From JBCAXA01 sp038749025 (GTDB taxonomy: Bacteria; Pseudomonadota; Gammaproteobacteria; Steroidobacterales; Woeseiaceae): a stretch of 64,000 bases of DNA. Below, piece by piece: positions 49,930-57,644 of this stretch. Under the pieces are notes generated by a model, which was not told the DNA's origin, searched no databases, and saw nothing but the letters and a program-made list of their open reading frames with translations. Position numbers and translations under genes: made by a program. Location of the stretch: the NCBI GenBank assembly GCA_038749025.1, contig JBCDIL010000017.1, positions 1 through 64,000 of the forward strand, given 5' to 3'. How positions within the stretch are numbered: position 1 is the stretch's first letter; each line of letters starts with the position of its first letter.

Positions 49930-51170
49930 GCGATGTCTCCGATTGTCGTCGCCGGATATTGGGTGAGTGTCGGCATGTCTTTGTCACCGCGACCCGAATT
50001 ACCGATCAAAATTCGCGCGCCACGGTTGGCTTTAGCAAACTCGCCAGCCGCCGAGAAGGCGTGCGCCGTCTCGAGCGCTGTCAAGATACCCTCGGTCCGG
50101 CACAATTCCTCAAGTGCCGCCAAGGCTGGTCCGTCCTCGGCGGACACATAACGTACCCGGCCGCAGGCTTGTAAAAACGCATGTTCAGGCCCAACACCAG
50201 AATAGTCGAGTCCCGCCGATATCGAGTGGGTTTCCTGCACTTGGCCGTCACCGTCTTGCAGGATGATCGTGTAGCAACCCTGCAGAACGCCGGGGCGGCC
50301 GGTCGCAAGGGTGGCCGAGTTGTCGCCTAGGCCAGGGCCACGACCGCCGGCCTCCACACCGACGATTTGAACATCCCGATCACCGAGGAACGGGTGAAAC
50401 AGACCGATCGCGTTCGAACCGCCGCCGACACAGGCGAAGACCGCATCCGGCAAGCCGCCAACCGCCACCATTTGTTCCCGCGCCTCCTCGCCGATCACCC
50501 GTTGCAACTCGCGAACGAGGTAGGGGTATGGGCTTGGCCCGACCGCGGAGCCGAGTAAGTAATAGGTGCCCTCCGGGTCGGATACCCAGTCGCGAAGGGC
50601 CTCATCGATCGCCGCTCGTAAGGTGCGATCGCCGGTCTCAACCGCCATCACCTCAGCGCCGAGTCGGCGCATGCGGTCAACATTGGGTGATTGCCGAACT
50701 ATATCCTCGGCACCCATATAGACGCGACACGGCAAACCGATCCGGGCACACGCGGCCGCCGATGCAACACCGTGTTGGCCCGCGCCAGTCTCGGCGATAA
50801 CACGCTTAGCGCCGAGGCGCTTCGCGAGCAGCGCCTGGCCCACGGCGTTGTTGATCTTGTGGGCGCCCGTGTGCGCCAAATCTTCACGTTTTAGAAAGAC
50901 CTCGGCACCCCATCGCTCACTGAGACGCGCCGCATAACTAAGGGCCGTCGGTCGGCCAACCCAATCCTTCAGCTCTGCGCGGTACGCGGCCTGAAAGCTA
51001 GGATCCGGTAAATAGGTCCGCACCCCATGATCGAGACGCTCGAGCGCCGGTACGAGTGTCTCGGGAACGTAGCGACCCCCAAACGGGCCAAACCGGCCGC
51101 GCGCATCGGGTAGCTCGCCCGCAAGCAACTGAGCGAATGCCGTGTCGTAGTTTACGTCGTCGGCCAACAC
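49926..51170 (-). CDS. trpB: Tryptophan synthase beta subunit
   Basis: 414-residue PLP enzyme joining indole and serine. Start is the GTG at 51170, with GGAGG nine bases upstream inside trpF; the frame is open to 51380 but that part is trpF in another frame. GRFGPFGGRYVPETLVPAL is the typical start; the PLP lysine is in REDLAHTGAHKINNAVGQAL; ETGAGQHGVASA and CVGGGSNAIGLFHPFL are also present. Forms the alpha2-beta2 complex with TrpA. Confidence 0.96.
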   Translation of the reverse strand: MLADDVNYDTAFAQLLAGELPDARGRFGPFGGRYVPETLVPALERLDHGVRTYLPDPSFQAAYRAELKDWVGRPTALSYAARLSERWGAEVFLKREDLAHTGAHKINNAVGQALLAKRLGAKRVIAETGAGQHGVASAAACARIGLPCRVYMGAEDIVRQSPNVDRMRRLGAEVMAVETGDRTLRAAIDEALRDWVSDPEGTYYLLGSAVGPSPYPYLVRELQRVIGEEAREQMVAVGGLPDAVFACVGGGSNAIGLFHPFLGDRDVQIVGVEAGGRGPGLGDNSATLATGRPGVLQGCYTIILQDGDGQVQETHSISAGLDYSGVGPEHAFLQACGRVRYVSAEDGPALAALEELCRTEGILTALETAHAFSAAGEFAKANRGARILIGNSGRGDKDMPTLTQYPATTIGDIA

Positions 51171-51175
51171 CAGAC

Positions 51176-51772
51176 CTATCCTCCAAATTCGCGGCGCGCT
51201 GCCGCTACAAAAGCATGAATGCGTTGCGGGTCTTTGACACCCGGCAGAGCTTCGACACCACTGGATACATCGACCCCCGCTGGCTGCACCGCATCGATGG
51301 CGGCCGCCACATTGTCCGGATCGAGGCCACCCGCGAGTACCACGGCCGTATCGGCGGCGAGCTTGCTGGCGGCGTGCCAATCGGCTCTCCCACCGCTGCC
51401 ACTAGCGTCGCTCTCGTAGAGCAGCGCGGCCGGTAATTCAGCCGCATCGGGCGGGGCAGAATCACGGTAGACCGGCAATCGGCGAACAGCCACCGGTACA
51501 TCCATTGCGGCAAAATCAAGGGCATCGGTCTGCACGATATCCGGTTCGAAACCGTCGATAACCGCGCGCGCGGCGGCGGCGGTTGGATGGCGCATCACCG
51601 CGACGATGTCGACACTACCGCGGGCTGGCTTCGCTAGCGCCTTAGCTTGGGCAACGCCGACTTCTCTGACCGAGGGCGCGAACACGAAACCGATCGCATC
51701 AGCACCCGCCGCCAACGCCGCCGCCACATCGGCTGGTCCGGTCATGCCGCAGATCTTGACCCACCGTTTCAC
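51176..51772 (-). CDS. trpF: Phosphoribosylanthranilate isomerase
   Basis: 198-residue TIM-barrel isomerase. WVKICGMTGPADVAAALAAG with the catalytic cysteine, ADAIGFVFAPSVREV, VQTDALDFA-type segment, LAGGLDPDNVAAAI and VDVSSGVEALPGVKDPQRI with the catalytic aspartate are all seen. It is a separate gene here, not fused to trpC as in E. coli. Overlaps trpC by four bases; trpB starts five bases after its stop. Confidence 0.95.
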   Translation of the reverse strand: MKRWVKICGMTGPADVAAALAAGADAIGFVFAPSVREVGVAQAKALAKPARGSVDIVAVMRHPTAAAARAVIDGFEPDIVQTDALDFAAMDVPVAVRRLPVYRDSAPPDAAELPAALLYESDASGSGGRADWHAASKLAADTAVVLAGGLDPDNVAAAIDAVQPAGVDVSSGVEALPGVKDPQRIHAFVAAARREFGG

Positions 51773-52569
51773 GGGCCAGTCTCAAGAGCGGCGCTGCGCA
51801 GCGCCTGCAGCAGCTGGGTCGGGTCTGCGGCGCGCATTAAGGCGGTACCGATCAAGGCTCCCTGGTAGCCGGCGGCTTTCGCATCGATGGCGTCGTCTGG
51901 CGTTTTAATGCCGCTTTCAGCGATGGTGACCACATCGGTCGGCAGTAACGCCGCGAGCGTGTTTAGACGAGTCGGGTCGACCGCCAACGTTCGTAAGTCG
52001 CGACTGTTGACCCCGTAAAGCACTTGGCGGTTGCTAATCGCCGCCTCAATTGTAGGCACGTTCCGAAGCGTGATAAGCCGCGCGATGTCGTCAGCATCGA
52101 AGGCCTCAAGCAACACAAACAACGAACGCTCGATCGCGCCGAGCGTTAACGCGCGCAAAGTCTCGTCATCGAGCATAGCAGCGATCAGCAAAACGCCGCT
52201 GGCACGGGCTGAGCACGCTTCGTCCAGCTGGCGAGCGTCGGTCAAAAAGTCCTTGCGCATAACCGGCGTCGTCGGCAGCGCGGTCGCGATCGCCTCAAGG
52301 TCAGCTAGCGAGCCGCCAAAGCGGCTTGGCTCCGTCAATACGGAGATAGCTGCCGCGCCACCGTCGACGTAGCGTTGCGCGCGTACCGCGATATCGTCAC
52401 GGCTGCCGAGCTCGCCCTCAGCCGGCGACACGCGCTTGATCTCGGCGATCACAGCGAATGGGTCGTCGGGAAACGCGATCGGCGTGTGGGCCGGCGCCTT
52501 GACACGCTCCGGTAACTCGGCCGCGCGCGCTCGACTTGCCTGCGCCATGTTTACAAGAAAATCGCTCAT
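51769..52569 (-). CDS. trpC: Indole-3-glycerol-phosphate synthase
   Basis: 266-residue TIM-barrel enzyme. FAVIAEIKRVSPAEGELG with the catalytic lysine, ISVLTEPSRFGGSLADLEAI, VMRKDFLTDARQLDEACSAR, LYGVNSRDLRTLAVD, TIAESGIKTPDDA and GALIGTALMRA match the family. Stand-alone trpC. Four-base overlaps with trpD before and trpF after give tight translational coupling. Confidence 0.95.
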   Translation of the reverse strand: MSDFLVNMAQASRARAAELPERVKAPAHTPIAFPDDPFAVIAEIKRVSPAEGELGSRDDIAVRAQRYVDGGAAAISVLTEPSRFGGSLADLEAIATALPTTPVMRKDFLTDARQLDEACSARASGVLLIAAMLDDETLRALTLGAIERSLFVLLEAFDADDIARLITLRNVPTIEAAISNRQVLYGVNSRDLRTLAVDPTRLNTLAALLPTDVVTIAESGIKTPDDAIDAKAAGYQGALIGTALMRAADPTQLLQALRSAALETGP

Positions 52570-53597
52570 TCGCGATTCGCGTCGAAGTCGGCCAATTTCG
52601 CTAACAGCCGCGCCGCATCGCCGTTATCGATAGCGCTAGCCGCTCGCGTCACGCCCTCGCGTGGCGAATCAACCAGGCCTGCCACTTCCAGCGCCAAGGA
52701 TGTCGCCATTAACAAGGCATCGCGATGCGGGCCGTAATCCTCACCGTTCAAGACACGCTGCAGCGCGGCCGCGTTCTGGGCGGCATCACCACCGGCCAGG
52801 TGCTCGGCGGAGCAGCGGCCAAGGCCGTAGTCTTCGGGCGTTCTTTCGCTTTCGCGAACCTCACCGTCGGCAACGTCGAGTAACAGGAAACTGCCGACCG
52901 GCGTCGCCTCATCCCAACCGGGTTCCCCGTGAATAACGAACGAGCGCTTCGCCGGCAAGCCGGCGAGCGTGGCAGCCAGTAATCGCGCCACGTCGGCCGA
53001 AAAAGCACCGATGACGTTGTACGGAGGCGTCGCCGGATTGGTCAGCGGACCGAGTAGATTGAAGACCGTCCGTACACCCATGGCTGCGCGGATCGGAGCG
53101 ATGGCTTTCATGGCCGGATGAAACGCCGGCGCGAAAAAGAACGTAAAGCCAGTCTCAGTCAGACAACGAGCGGCGTCGGCCGGCGGTAGTGGCAACGTGA
53201 GCCCCAGTGCTTCTAGTACATCGGCGCTGCCCGACTGGCTGGATACCGATCGGTTACCGTGTTTTGCCACCGGTAAGCCCGCCGCCGCGGTTAGTAGGGC
53301 CGCACCGGTCGACAGATTGTACGTGCCAGAGCCGTCGCCGCCGGTACCTACGATATCGATACAATCAAGCCCGTCGGGCAACTCGGGCACGCGAGCCAAG
53401 GCGCGCATCGCTTGGGCAAAGCCGCGAATCTCGTCGGCCGTTTCGCCCTTGCTGCGAAGTGCCGCCAGCAGAGCGCCTGCTCGCGGTGCCGGCAGCGATT
53501 CGTCGGTGAGACTGTGCATCAGCTCACGGGCCGCCGTTTCCGATAGCGACTGCCCATTCAGCAGCGCCTCTAGCCAATCGCGGGTCGGCTCGCTCAT
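52566..53597 (-). CDS. trpD: Anthranilate phosphoribosyltransferase
   Basis: 343-residue enzyme that transfers phosphoribose from PRPP to anthranilate. CIDIVGTGGDGSGTYNLSTG is the PRPP-binding loop, VAKHGNRSVSSQSGSADVLE follows, and FFFAPAFHPAMKAIAPIRA with GVRTVFNLLGPLTNPATPPY complete the family motifs. Not fused to trpG. Overlaps both neighbours by four bases. Confidence 0.96.
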   Translation of the reverse strand: MSEPTRDWLEALLNGQSLSETAARELMHSLTDESLPAPRAGALLAALRSKGETADEIRGFAQAMRALARVPELPDGLDCIDIVGTGGDGSGTYNLSTGAALLTAAAGLPVAKHGNRSVSSQSGSADVLEALGLTLPLPPADAARCLTETGFTFFFAPAFHPAMKAIAPIRAAMGVRTVFNLLGPLTNPATPPYNVIGAFSADVARLLAATLAGLPAKRSFVIHGEPGWDEATPVGSFLLLDVADGEVRESERTPEDYGLGRCSAEHLAGGDAAQNAAALQRVLNGEDYGPHRDALLMATSLALEVAGLVDSPREGVTRAASAIDNGDAARLLAKLADFDANRE

Positions 53598-54202
53598 CGC
53601 ATCGCTCCAGTGAGGAAGTTGCCCATCAATGTATCGCCTTCCGGGGTCAGGACGCTCTCCGGATGAAACTGCACACCGGCAAGCGGCAGATCTCGATGCC
53701 GTACCGCCATTAACTCACCAGCATCGGTCGTCGCCGTACTGATGAGCTCGGTTGGCAAGGCATCCGCCTCTGCACACAGACTGTGGTAGCGACCCACTTG
53801 CATCGGATTTTGAATGCCTGCGAACAGCTGTTGCTCATCGTGTGACGCGAGCGATGTCTTGCCGTGCATCAAGCGCGGCGCCTGCACGATCTCACCACCA
53901 AAGTGTTGCACGATACATTGGTGACCAAGGCATACGCCAAGCAGAGGAATTTTGTCAGCAAACGCGCCGATCATGGCCAGCGATACACCAGCGTCTTCGG
54001 GGCGTCCGGGGCCAGGTGAAACGACAAGATGGGTCGGGCCCAGCTCGTGAGCGGTCTCAGTATCGATCTCGTCGTTTCGATACACCCACACTTCGGCACC
54101 GAGCGCGGCAAACGCCTGGACAAGGTTAAACGTGAACGAATCGTAGTTATCGATCATCAATAAACGCGGCGCACCGGTCGCGGCGGCAAAGTGCTGCATC
54201 AC
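53594..54202 (-). CDS. trpG: Anthranilate synthase component II, glutamine amidotransferase
   Basis: 202-residue class I glutamine amidotransferase supplying ammonia to TrpE. LLMIDNYDSFTFNLVQAFAA is the start signature; the catalytic triad lies in LLGVCLGHQCIVQHFGG (Cys) and VQFHPESVLTPEG (His, Glu). GTG at 54202 overlaps the trpE stop as GTGA; an ATG one codon later at 54199 is equally possible. May also serve p-aminobenzoate synthesis, as no separate pabA is seen here. Confidence 0.95.
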   Translation of the reverse strand: MMQHFAAATGAPRLLMIDNYDSFTFNLVQAFAALGAEVWVYRNDEIDTETAHELGPTHLVVSPGPGRPEDAGVSLAMIGAFADKIPLLGVCLGHQCIVQHFGGEIVQAPRLMHGKTSLASHDEQQLFAGIQNPMQVGRYHSLCAEADALPTELISTATTDAGELMAVRHRDLPLAGVQFHPESVLTPEGDTLMGNFLTGAMR

Positions 54203-55599
54203 AATCCCTCCGCGGCAATCGCTAAGGCCGAGCGCAAAATCGCACTCTTGTGTAAGACCTCGTGATACTCAGCCGTCGGGTCGCTGTCAGCGACGATGCC
54301 GGCGCCCGCCTGAAAACTGTATTGGTCACCGTCGAAGACCAGTGTCCGTATGGTTATCGCTTGATCCATGTCCCCGCTCTTGCCGAAATAGCCCACGGTC
54401 CCGGCGTACAACTCACGGTTGACGGGTTCGAGTTCGTCGATGATCTGCATGGCCCGCACCTTCGGCGCTCCGACCAAGGTACCGGCGGGAAACGCTGCTG
54501 CAAATAGATCAAACGCGTCAGCGTTGTCGGCCAGTGTTCCAGTAACACCAGAGACAATATGCATAACGTGACTGTAGCGCTCTATGGTCATGTACGGATC
54601 AACGGCGACAGTACCCACTTCAGCTACCCGGCCAAGATCATTGCGGGCTAAATCGACCAACATCACGTGCTCGGCACATTCTTTCGGGTCAGCGAGCAAC
54701 TCTTGCTCCAGCCGTCGGTCGGCATCGACGGATTCGCCGCGTGGGCGGGTACCGGCGATCGGTCGCAATGACGCTTGGCGATCACCACAGCGGACGAGCG
54801 CCTCCGGTGACGATCCAGCCACCTGCAGACCGCCGATATCGAGATAGAACATGTACGGCGACGGGTTCAGCAGGCGTAGCGCCCGATACACATCGAACGG
54901 TGGCGGTCGGCCAGTGCCGGCAAACCGCACGGATAAGACAATCTGGTAGATGTCGCCCGCGCGAATGTACTGCTGACAACGCCGCACCAAGTCCTCAAAC
55001 GTTTGTTGATCAAGGCTCGCCGTGGGTGGTGACGGCTTCGCGGCGCTCGCCATGACGGGCAGCGGACCACGCAGTAACTCGATAACGCGTTGTTTCAATC
55101 GACGGCGCTCCTCGTCACTGCCGGCATGCAACAACGCCATACGGCGGGTAAGGTGGTCGAAGACCAACACCGACTCGCAGCCGGCGTAGGCTGCGATGAC
55201 ACCATGCTCGGAAGGACGTTCCGTCGCTAGGCGCTCGAAGAAGCGGACAATGTCGTAAGCGGCATACCCGACCAGCCCCCCATCGAACGGTAAGTCGTCG
55301 ATGGCCGGTGACAACGCGGGGGTCGCAGCCAGCGCCTCGCGCAGCAATGCTTTGAGACCTTCGGCATCGCTCGGCAACGCTCGTGTCGCGTTATCGATGC
55401 GTACACCATTGCGGCTGACGATGACTTCGGTAGCGGTTCCGAAACCCAGAAACGAGTAGCGTGCCAAACGCGTGCCGCCCTCGACGCTTTCCAGGAGGTA
55501 ACGCGGCTGCAGCGACTGCAGCTTTAGATACGCCGAAACCGGCGTATCGAGATCGGCAGCGATATCGAAGTAGCCGGGCAGTTGCTCGCGGTCAGTCAT
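54199..55599 (-). CDS. trpE: Anthranilate synthase component I
   Basis: 466-residue chorismate-utilising enzyme. The N-terminal tryptophan feedback site is present (RYLLESVEGGTRLARYSFLG). The catalytic part shows MFYLDIGGLQVAGSSPEALV, RPIAGTRPRGESVDADRRLE, MLVDLARNDLGRVAEVGTVA, SHVMHIVSGVTGTL, PAGTLVGAPKVRAMQIIDEL and YAGTVGYFGKSGDMDQAITI. First structural gene of a seven-gene trpEGDCFBA operon. An attenuator and leader peptide lie just upstream. Confidence 0.96.
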   Translation of the reverse strand: MTDREQLPGYFDIAADLDTPVSAYLKLQSLQPRYLLESVEGGTRLARYSFLGFGTATEVIVSRNGVRIDNATRALPSDAEGLKALLREALAATPALSPAIDDLPFDGGLVGYAAYDIVRFFERLATERPSEHGVIAAYAGCESVLVFDHLTRRMALLHAGSDEERRRLKQRVIELLRGPLPVMASAAKPSPPTASLDQQTFEDLVRRCQQYIRAGDIYQIVLSVRFAGTGRPPPFDVYRALRLLNPSPYMFYLDIGGLQVAGSSPEALVRCGDRQASLRPIAGTRPRGESVDADRRLEQELLADPKECAEHVMLVDLARNDLGRVAEVGTVAVDPYMTIERYSHVMHIVSGVTGTLADNADAFDLFAAAFPAGTLVGAPKVRAMQIIDELEPVNRELYAGTVGYFGKSGDMDQAITIRTLVFDGDQYSFQAGAGIVADSDPTAEYHEVLHKSAILRSALAIAAEGL

Positions 55600-55640
55600 A
55601 GCGACATCCCGAAACTGTGTTCATTGCTTTTTTCCATGCC

Positions 55641-55674
55641 AAAAAAAAACCCACCTCGGTGTTGTCGAGATGGG
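55641..55674 (-). terminator. trp attenuator (intrinsic terminator 3:4)
   Basis: On the minus strand CCCATCTCG (55674-55666), a 7-base loop and CGAGGTGGG (55658-55650) form a 9-base-pair stem with one G-T pair, followed directly by nine T residues (55649-55641). It lies about 40 bases before the trpE ATG and downstream of the Trp-rich leader. A competing helix is available: CGAGAGGG within the leader codons (55722-55715) can pair with CCCATCTCG with a single bulge and would break this terminator. Confidence 0.9.
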
Positions 55675-55703
55675 CTTCCTGTGTCGGACTCTACAGTCGT
55701 GCG

Positions 55704-55769
55704 CTAGCGGATCACCCTCTCGTTGGAAGGCCACCACCAGGCTGTGTGCAGAGCGATACTCGTCTTCAT
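55704..55769 (-). CDS. trpL: trp operon leader peptide
   Basis: 21-residue peptide MKTSIALHTAWWWPSNERVI plus R, ending in TAG at 55704. Codons 11-13 are three consecutive TGG (Trp). Lack of charged tRNA-Trp would stall the ribosome there and leave the leader segment at codons 16-19 free to form the antiterminator; full translation would cover it and allow the terminator at 55641-55674. This is the enteric style of trp attenuation. No ribosome-binding site precedes the ATG; the predicted transcript starts at or next to it. Confidence 0.9.
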   Translation of the reverse strand: MKTSIALHTAWWWPSNERVIR

Positions 55770-55775
55770 GGTTGG

Positions 55776-55805
55776 ATTGTTACCGCGTGCGGATGGTGCG
55801 GTCAA
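55776..55805 (-). promoter_or_regulatory. trp operon promoter
   Basis: -35 TTGACC (55805-55800, five of six) and -10 AACAAT (55781-55776, four of six with the key A and T kept) are 18 bases apart. The start would be at about 55769, the A of the trpL ATG. The -35 overlaps the stop of the DUF885 gene on the same strand. No TrpR-type operator (CTAG-centred palindrome) is visible. Confidence 0.55.
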
Positions 55806-57634
55806 GACTCTTCGAGACCGAGTCGGCGCTGCTCTGCGGCGATAAAGCGACGAATCTCCTCATCGAGCACGGTCATTGGGATCGGCCCGTTGGCCAAAAC
55901 CGCATCGTGGAATCGTCGCACATCAAACTGCTCCCCGAGCGCGCTTTGCGCTTCACGCCGCAGTTGCATAATGCGAATCATGCCAACCTTATAGGCCGTC
56001 GCCTGGCCGGGATAGACCAGGTAGCGTTCGATCGCGTTGACGACGTCGCCTTGCGGATTGGGCGTTGTCTCCAGCAAGTAGTCGATCGCCTGCTCACGAC
56101 TCCAACGCTTCGCATGCAGCCCGGTATCAACGACCAACCGACAGGCGCGCCACAACTCCATAGCGAGCCGACCAAAATCACTGTACGGGTCGGGGTAGGC
56201 ATCAATCTCGGTAGGCAGCCACTCCGAATAAAGCCCCCAACCCTCCGAGAACGCTGTAACGCGTCCGAATCGGCGAAACCGCGGTAACTCACCGAGCTCT
56301 TGTTGAATCGCGATTTGCATATGATGGCCCGGAATACCCTCGTGGTAGGCGAGCGCGCGCATCTGGTAGGTCGGCATGCGCTCCATGCGGTAAAGGTTCG
56401 CGTAGTAGACGCCAGGACGGCTGCCGTCCGCGGATGGTCGGCTATAAAACGCTTTGCCTGCTGATTTTTCGCGGAACGGCTCGACCCGACGGACAACCAT
56501 ATTGGCGGCCGGTTTGCGGGTGAATAACTCGTCGAGTCGCAAGCGCATCGCGTCGATAATCGCCGTCGCCTCTTCCAAGTAACGTTGTCGGCCCGCGTCG
56601 GTATTCGGGTAGTAGAACTGCGCATCCGTGCGCGTGAATTCGAAAAACTCCGGCAGCGTACCGTCAAAATTGACGGCGACCATGATCGCGCGCATCTCAG
56701 TATGGATCCGTGCAACCTCGTCGAGACCGATCTGGTGCAGCTCGTCAGCCGTCAGCGTGGTCGTCGTGTAGCGGCGCAGCATCGCCGCGTAGTACGCATC
56801 ACCATCGGGCAAGGCCCAGACGCCGTTGTTGCCAACGGCTAATCGTTGGTTGGCACGGAGCGCCTCGACCAAGCGGCCGTAAGCTGGGCCGACGACATCG
56901 ACGAGCGCAGCATCAGCGGCGGCCAGCAGTCGATTCGCATCGTCGCGGTCAAGGTTCAGGGCCGCTACCTTGGCCCGAAAATCAGCACGCAGGGTTGAGT
57001 CGTTTCCGGAATCATCGAACGGCGTACCGCGAGTCACATTGCCCGCCGCTTCTAGCGCCTGCGGAAACACCAAGGCCGGTGCGACGATCCCTTTAGCGGC
57101 GGAGCGCTCAAGCTGCGCGATAACCTCATCGAACAGCGGACCAACACCACGCAATCGGGCGATATAGGTCTCGGCATCGACCGGCGTTCGAACGCTATGG
57201 TTATTGATCAAGAAAGCCGGTACGTAGGTGTGAATTCCTGAGCGATGGTCGATGGGATAGTCGTGATCGCGCCAACGATACTCGGCGACTCGCTCCCGCA
57301 AATCGCGCTTTAGCAGACGCAGACTTAGTTCGTCCTGCCCACTAAACACCCGCTCATCGAATCGTATCGCGGCAGCGGCGAGATCGTTCTTGGTAATTTC
57401 GTGGGACTCAGCGGCAGACTCGACGCTGCGATCGCGCCACTCGGCGTCGCGGGTTCGCTCCCCAACGCGAGTTAGCTGCTCTGGGTTGCGGGCAAGCCGG
57501 GCCGCAAACACGGCTTCGAAAAACGTATTCAGCTCGGCGCTTGCCGTTGTGCCGCTGGTCGCCAAATCGCTGTTGGTCACCGTTTGGCAAGCGGCCAATG
57601 CGACGAGCGCGACAGTGGGTAACACCCATCGCAT
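55802..57634 (-). CDS. DUF885-family metallopeptidase-like lipoprotein
   Basis: 610 residues with a lipoprotein signal (TVALVALAACQT, cysteine at 16). The C-terminal half is DUF885: YHEGIPGHHMQIAIQQELGE holds the zinc-type HExxxHH-like cluster, preceded by YYANLYRMERMPTYQMRALA and followed by FGRVTAFSEGWGLYSEWLPT with a conserved glutamate. Related to M32/M3-like zinc peptidases; probably a periplasmic peptidase, but substrate unknown. Lies upstream of the trp promoter, same strand. Confidence 0.9.
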   Translation of the reverse strand: MRWVLPTVALVALAACQTVTNSDLATSGTTASAELNTFFEAVFAARLARNPEQLTRVGERTRDAEWRDRSVESAAESHEITKNDLAAAAIRFDERVFSGQDELSLRLLKRDLRERVAEYRWRDHDYPIDHRSGIHTYVPAFLINNHSVRTPVDAETYIARLRGVGPLFDEVIAQLERSAAKGIVAPALVFPQALEAAGNVTRGTPFDDSGNDSTLRADFRAKVAALNLDRDDANRLLAAADAALVDVVGPAYGRLVEALRANQRLAVGNNGVWALPDGDAYYAAMLRRYTTTTLTADELHQIGLDEVARIHTEMRAIMVAVNFDGTLPEFFEFTRTDAQFYYPNTDAGRQRYLEEATAIIDAMRLRLDELFTRKPAANMVVRRVEPFREKSAGKAFYSRPSADGSRPGVYYANLYRMERMPTYQMRALAYHEGIPGHHMQIAIQQELGELPRFRRFGRVTAFSEGWGLYSEWLPTEIDAYPDPYSDFGRLAMELWRACRLVVDTGLHAKRWSREQAIDYLLETTPNPQGDVVNAIERYLVYPGQATAYKVGMIRIMQLRREAQSALGEQFDVRRFHDAVLANGPIPMTVLDEEIRRFIAAEQRRLGLEES

Positions 57635-57644
57635 CGCGATGTCC

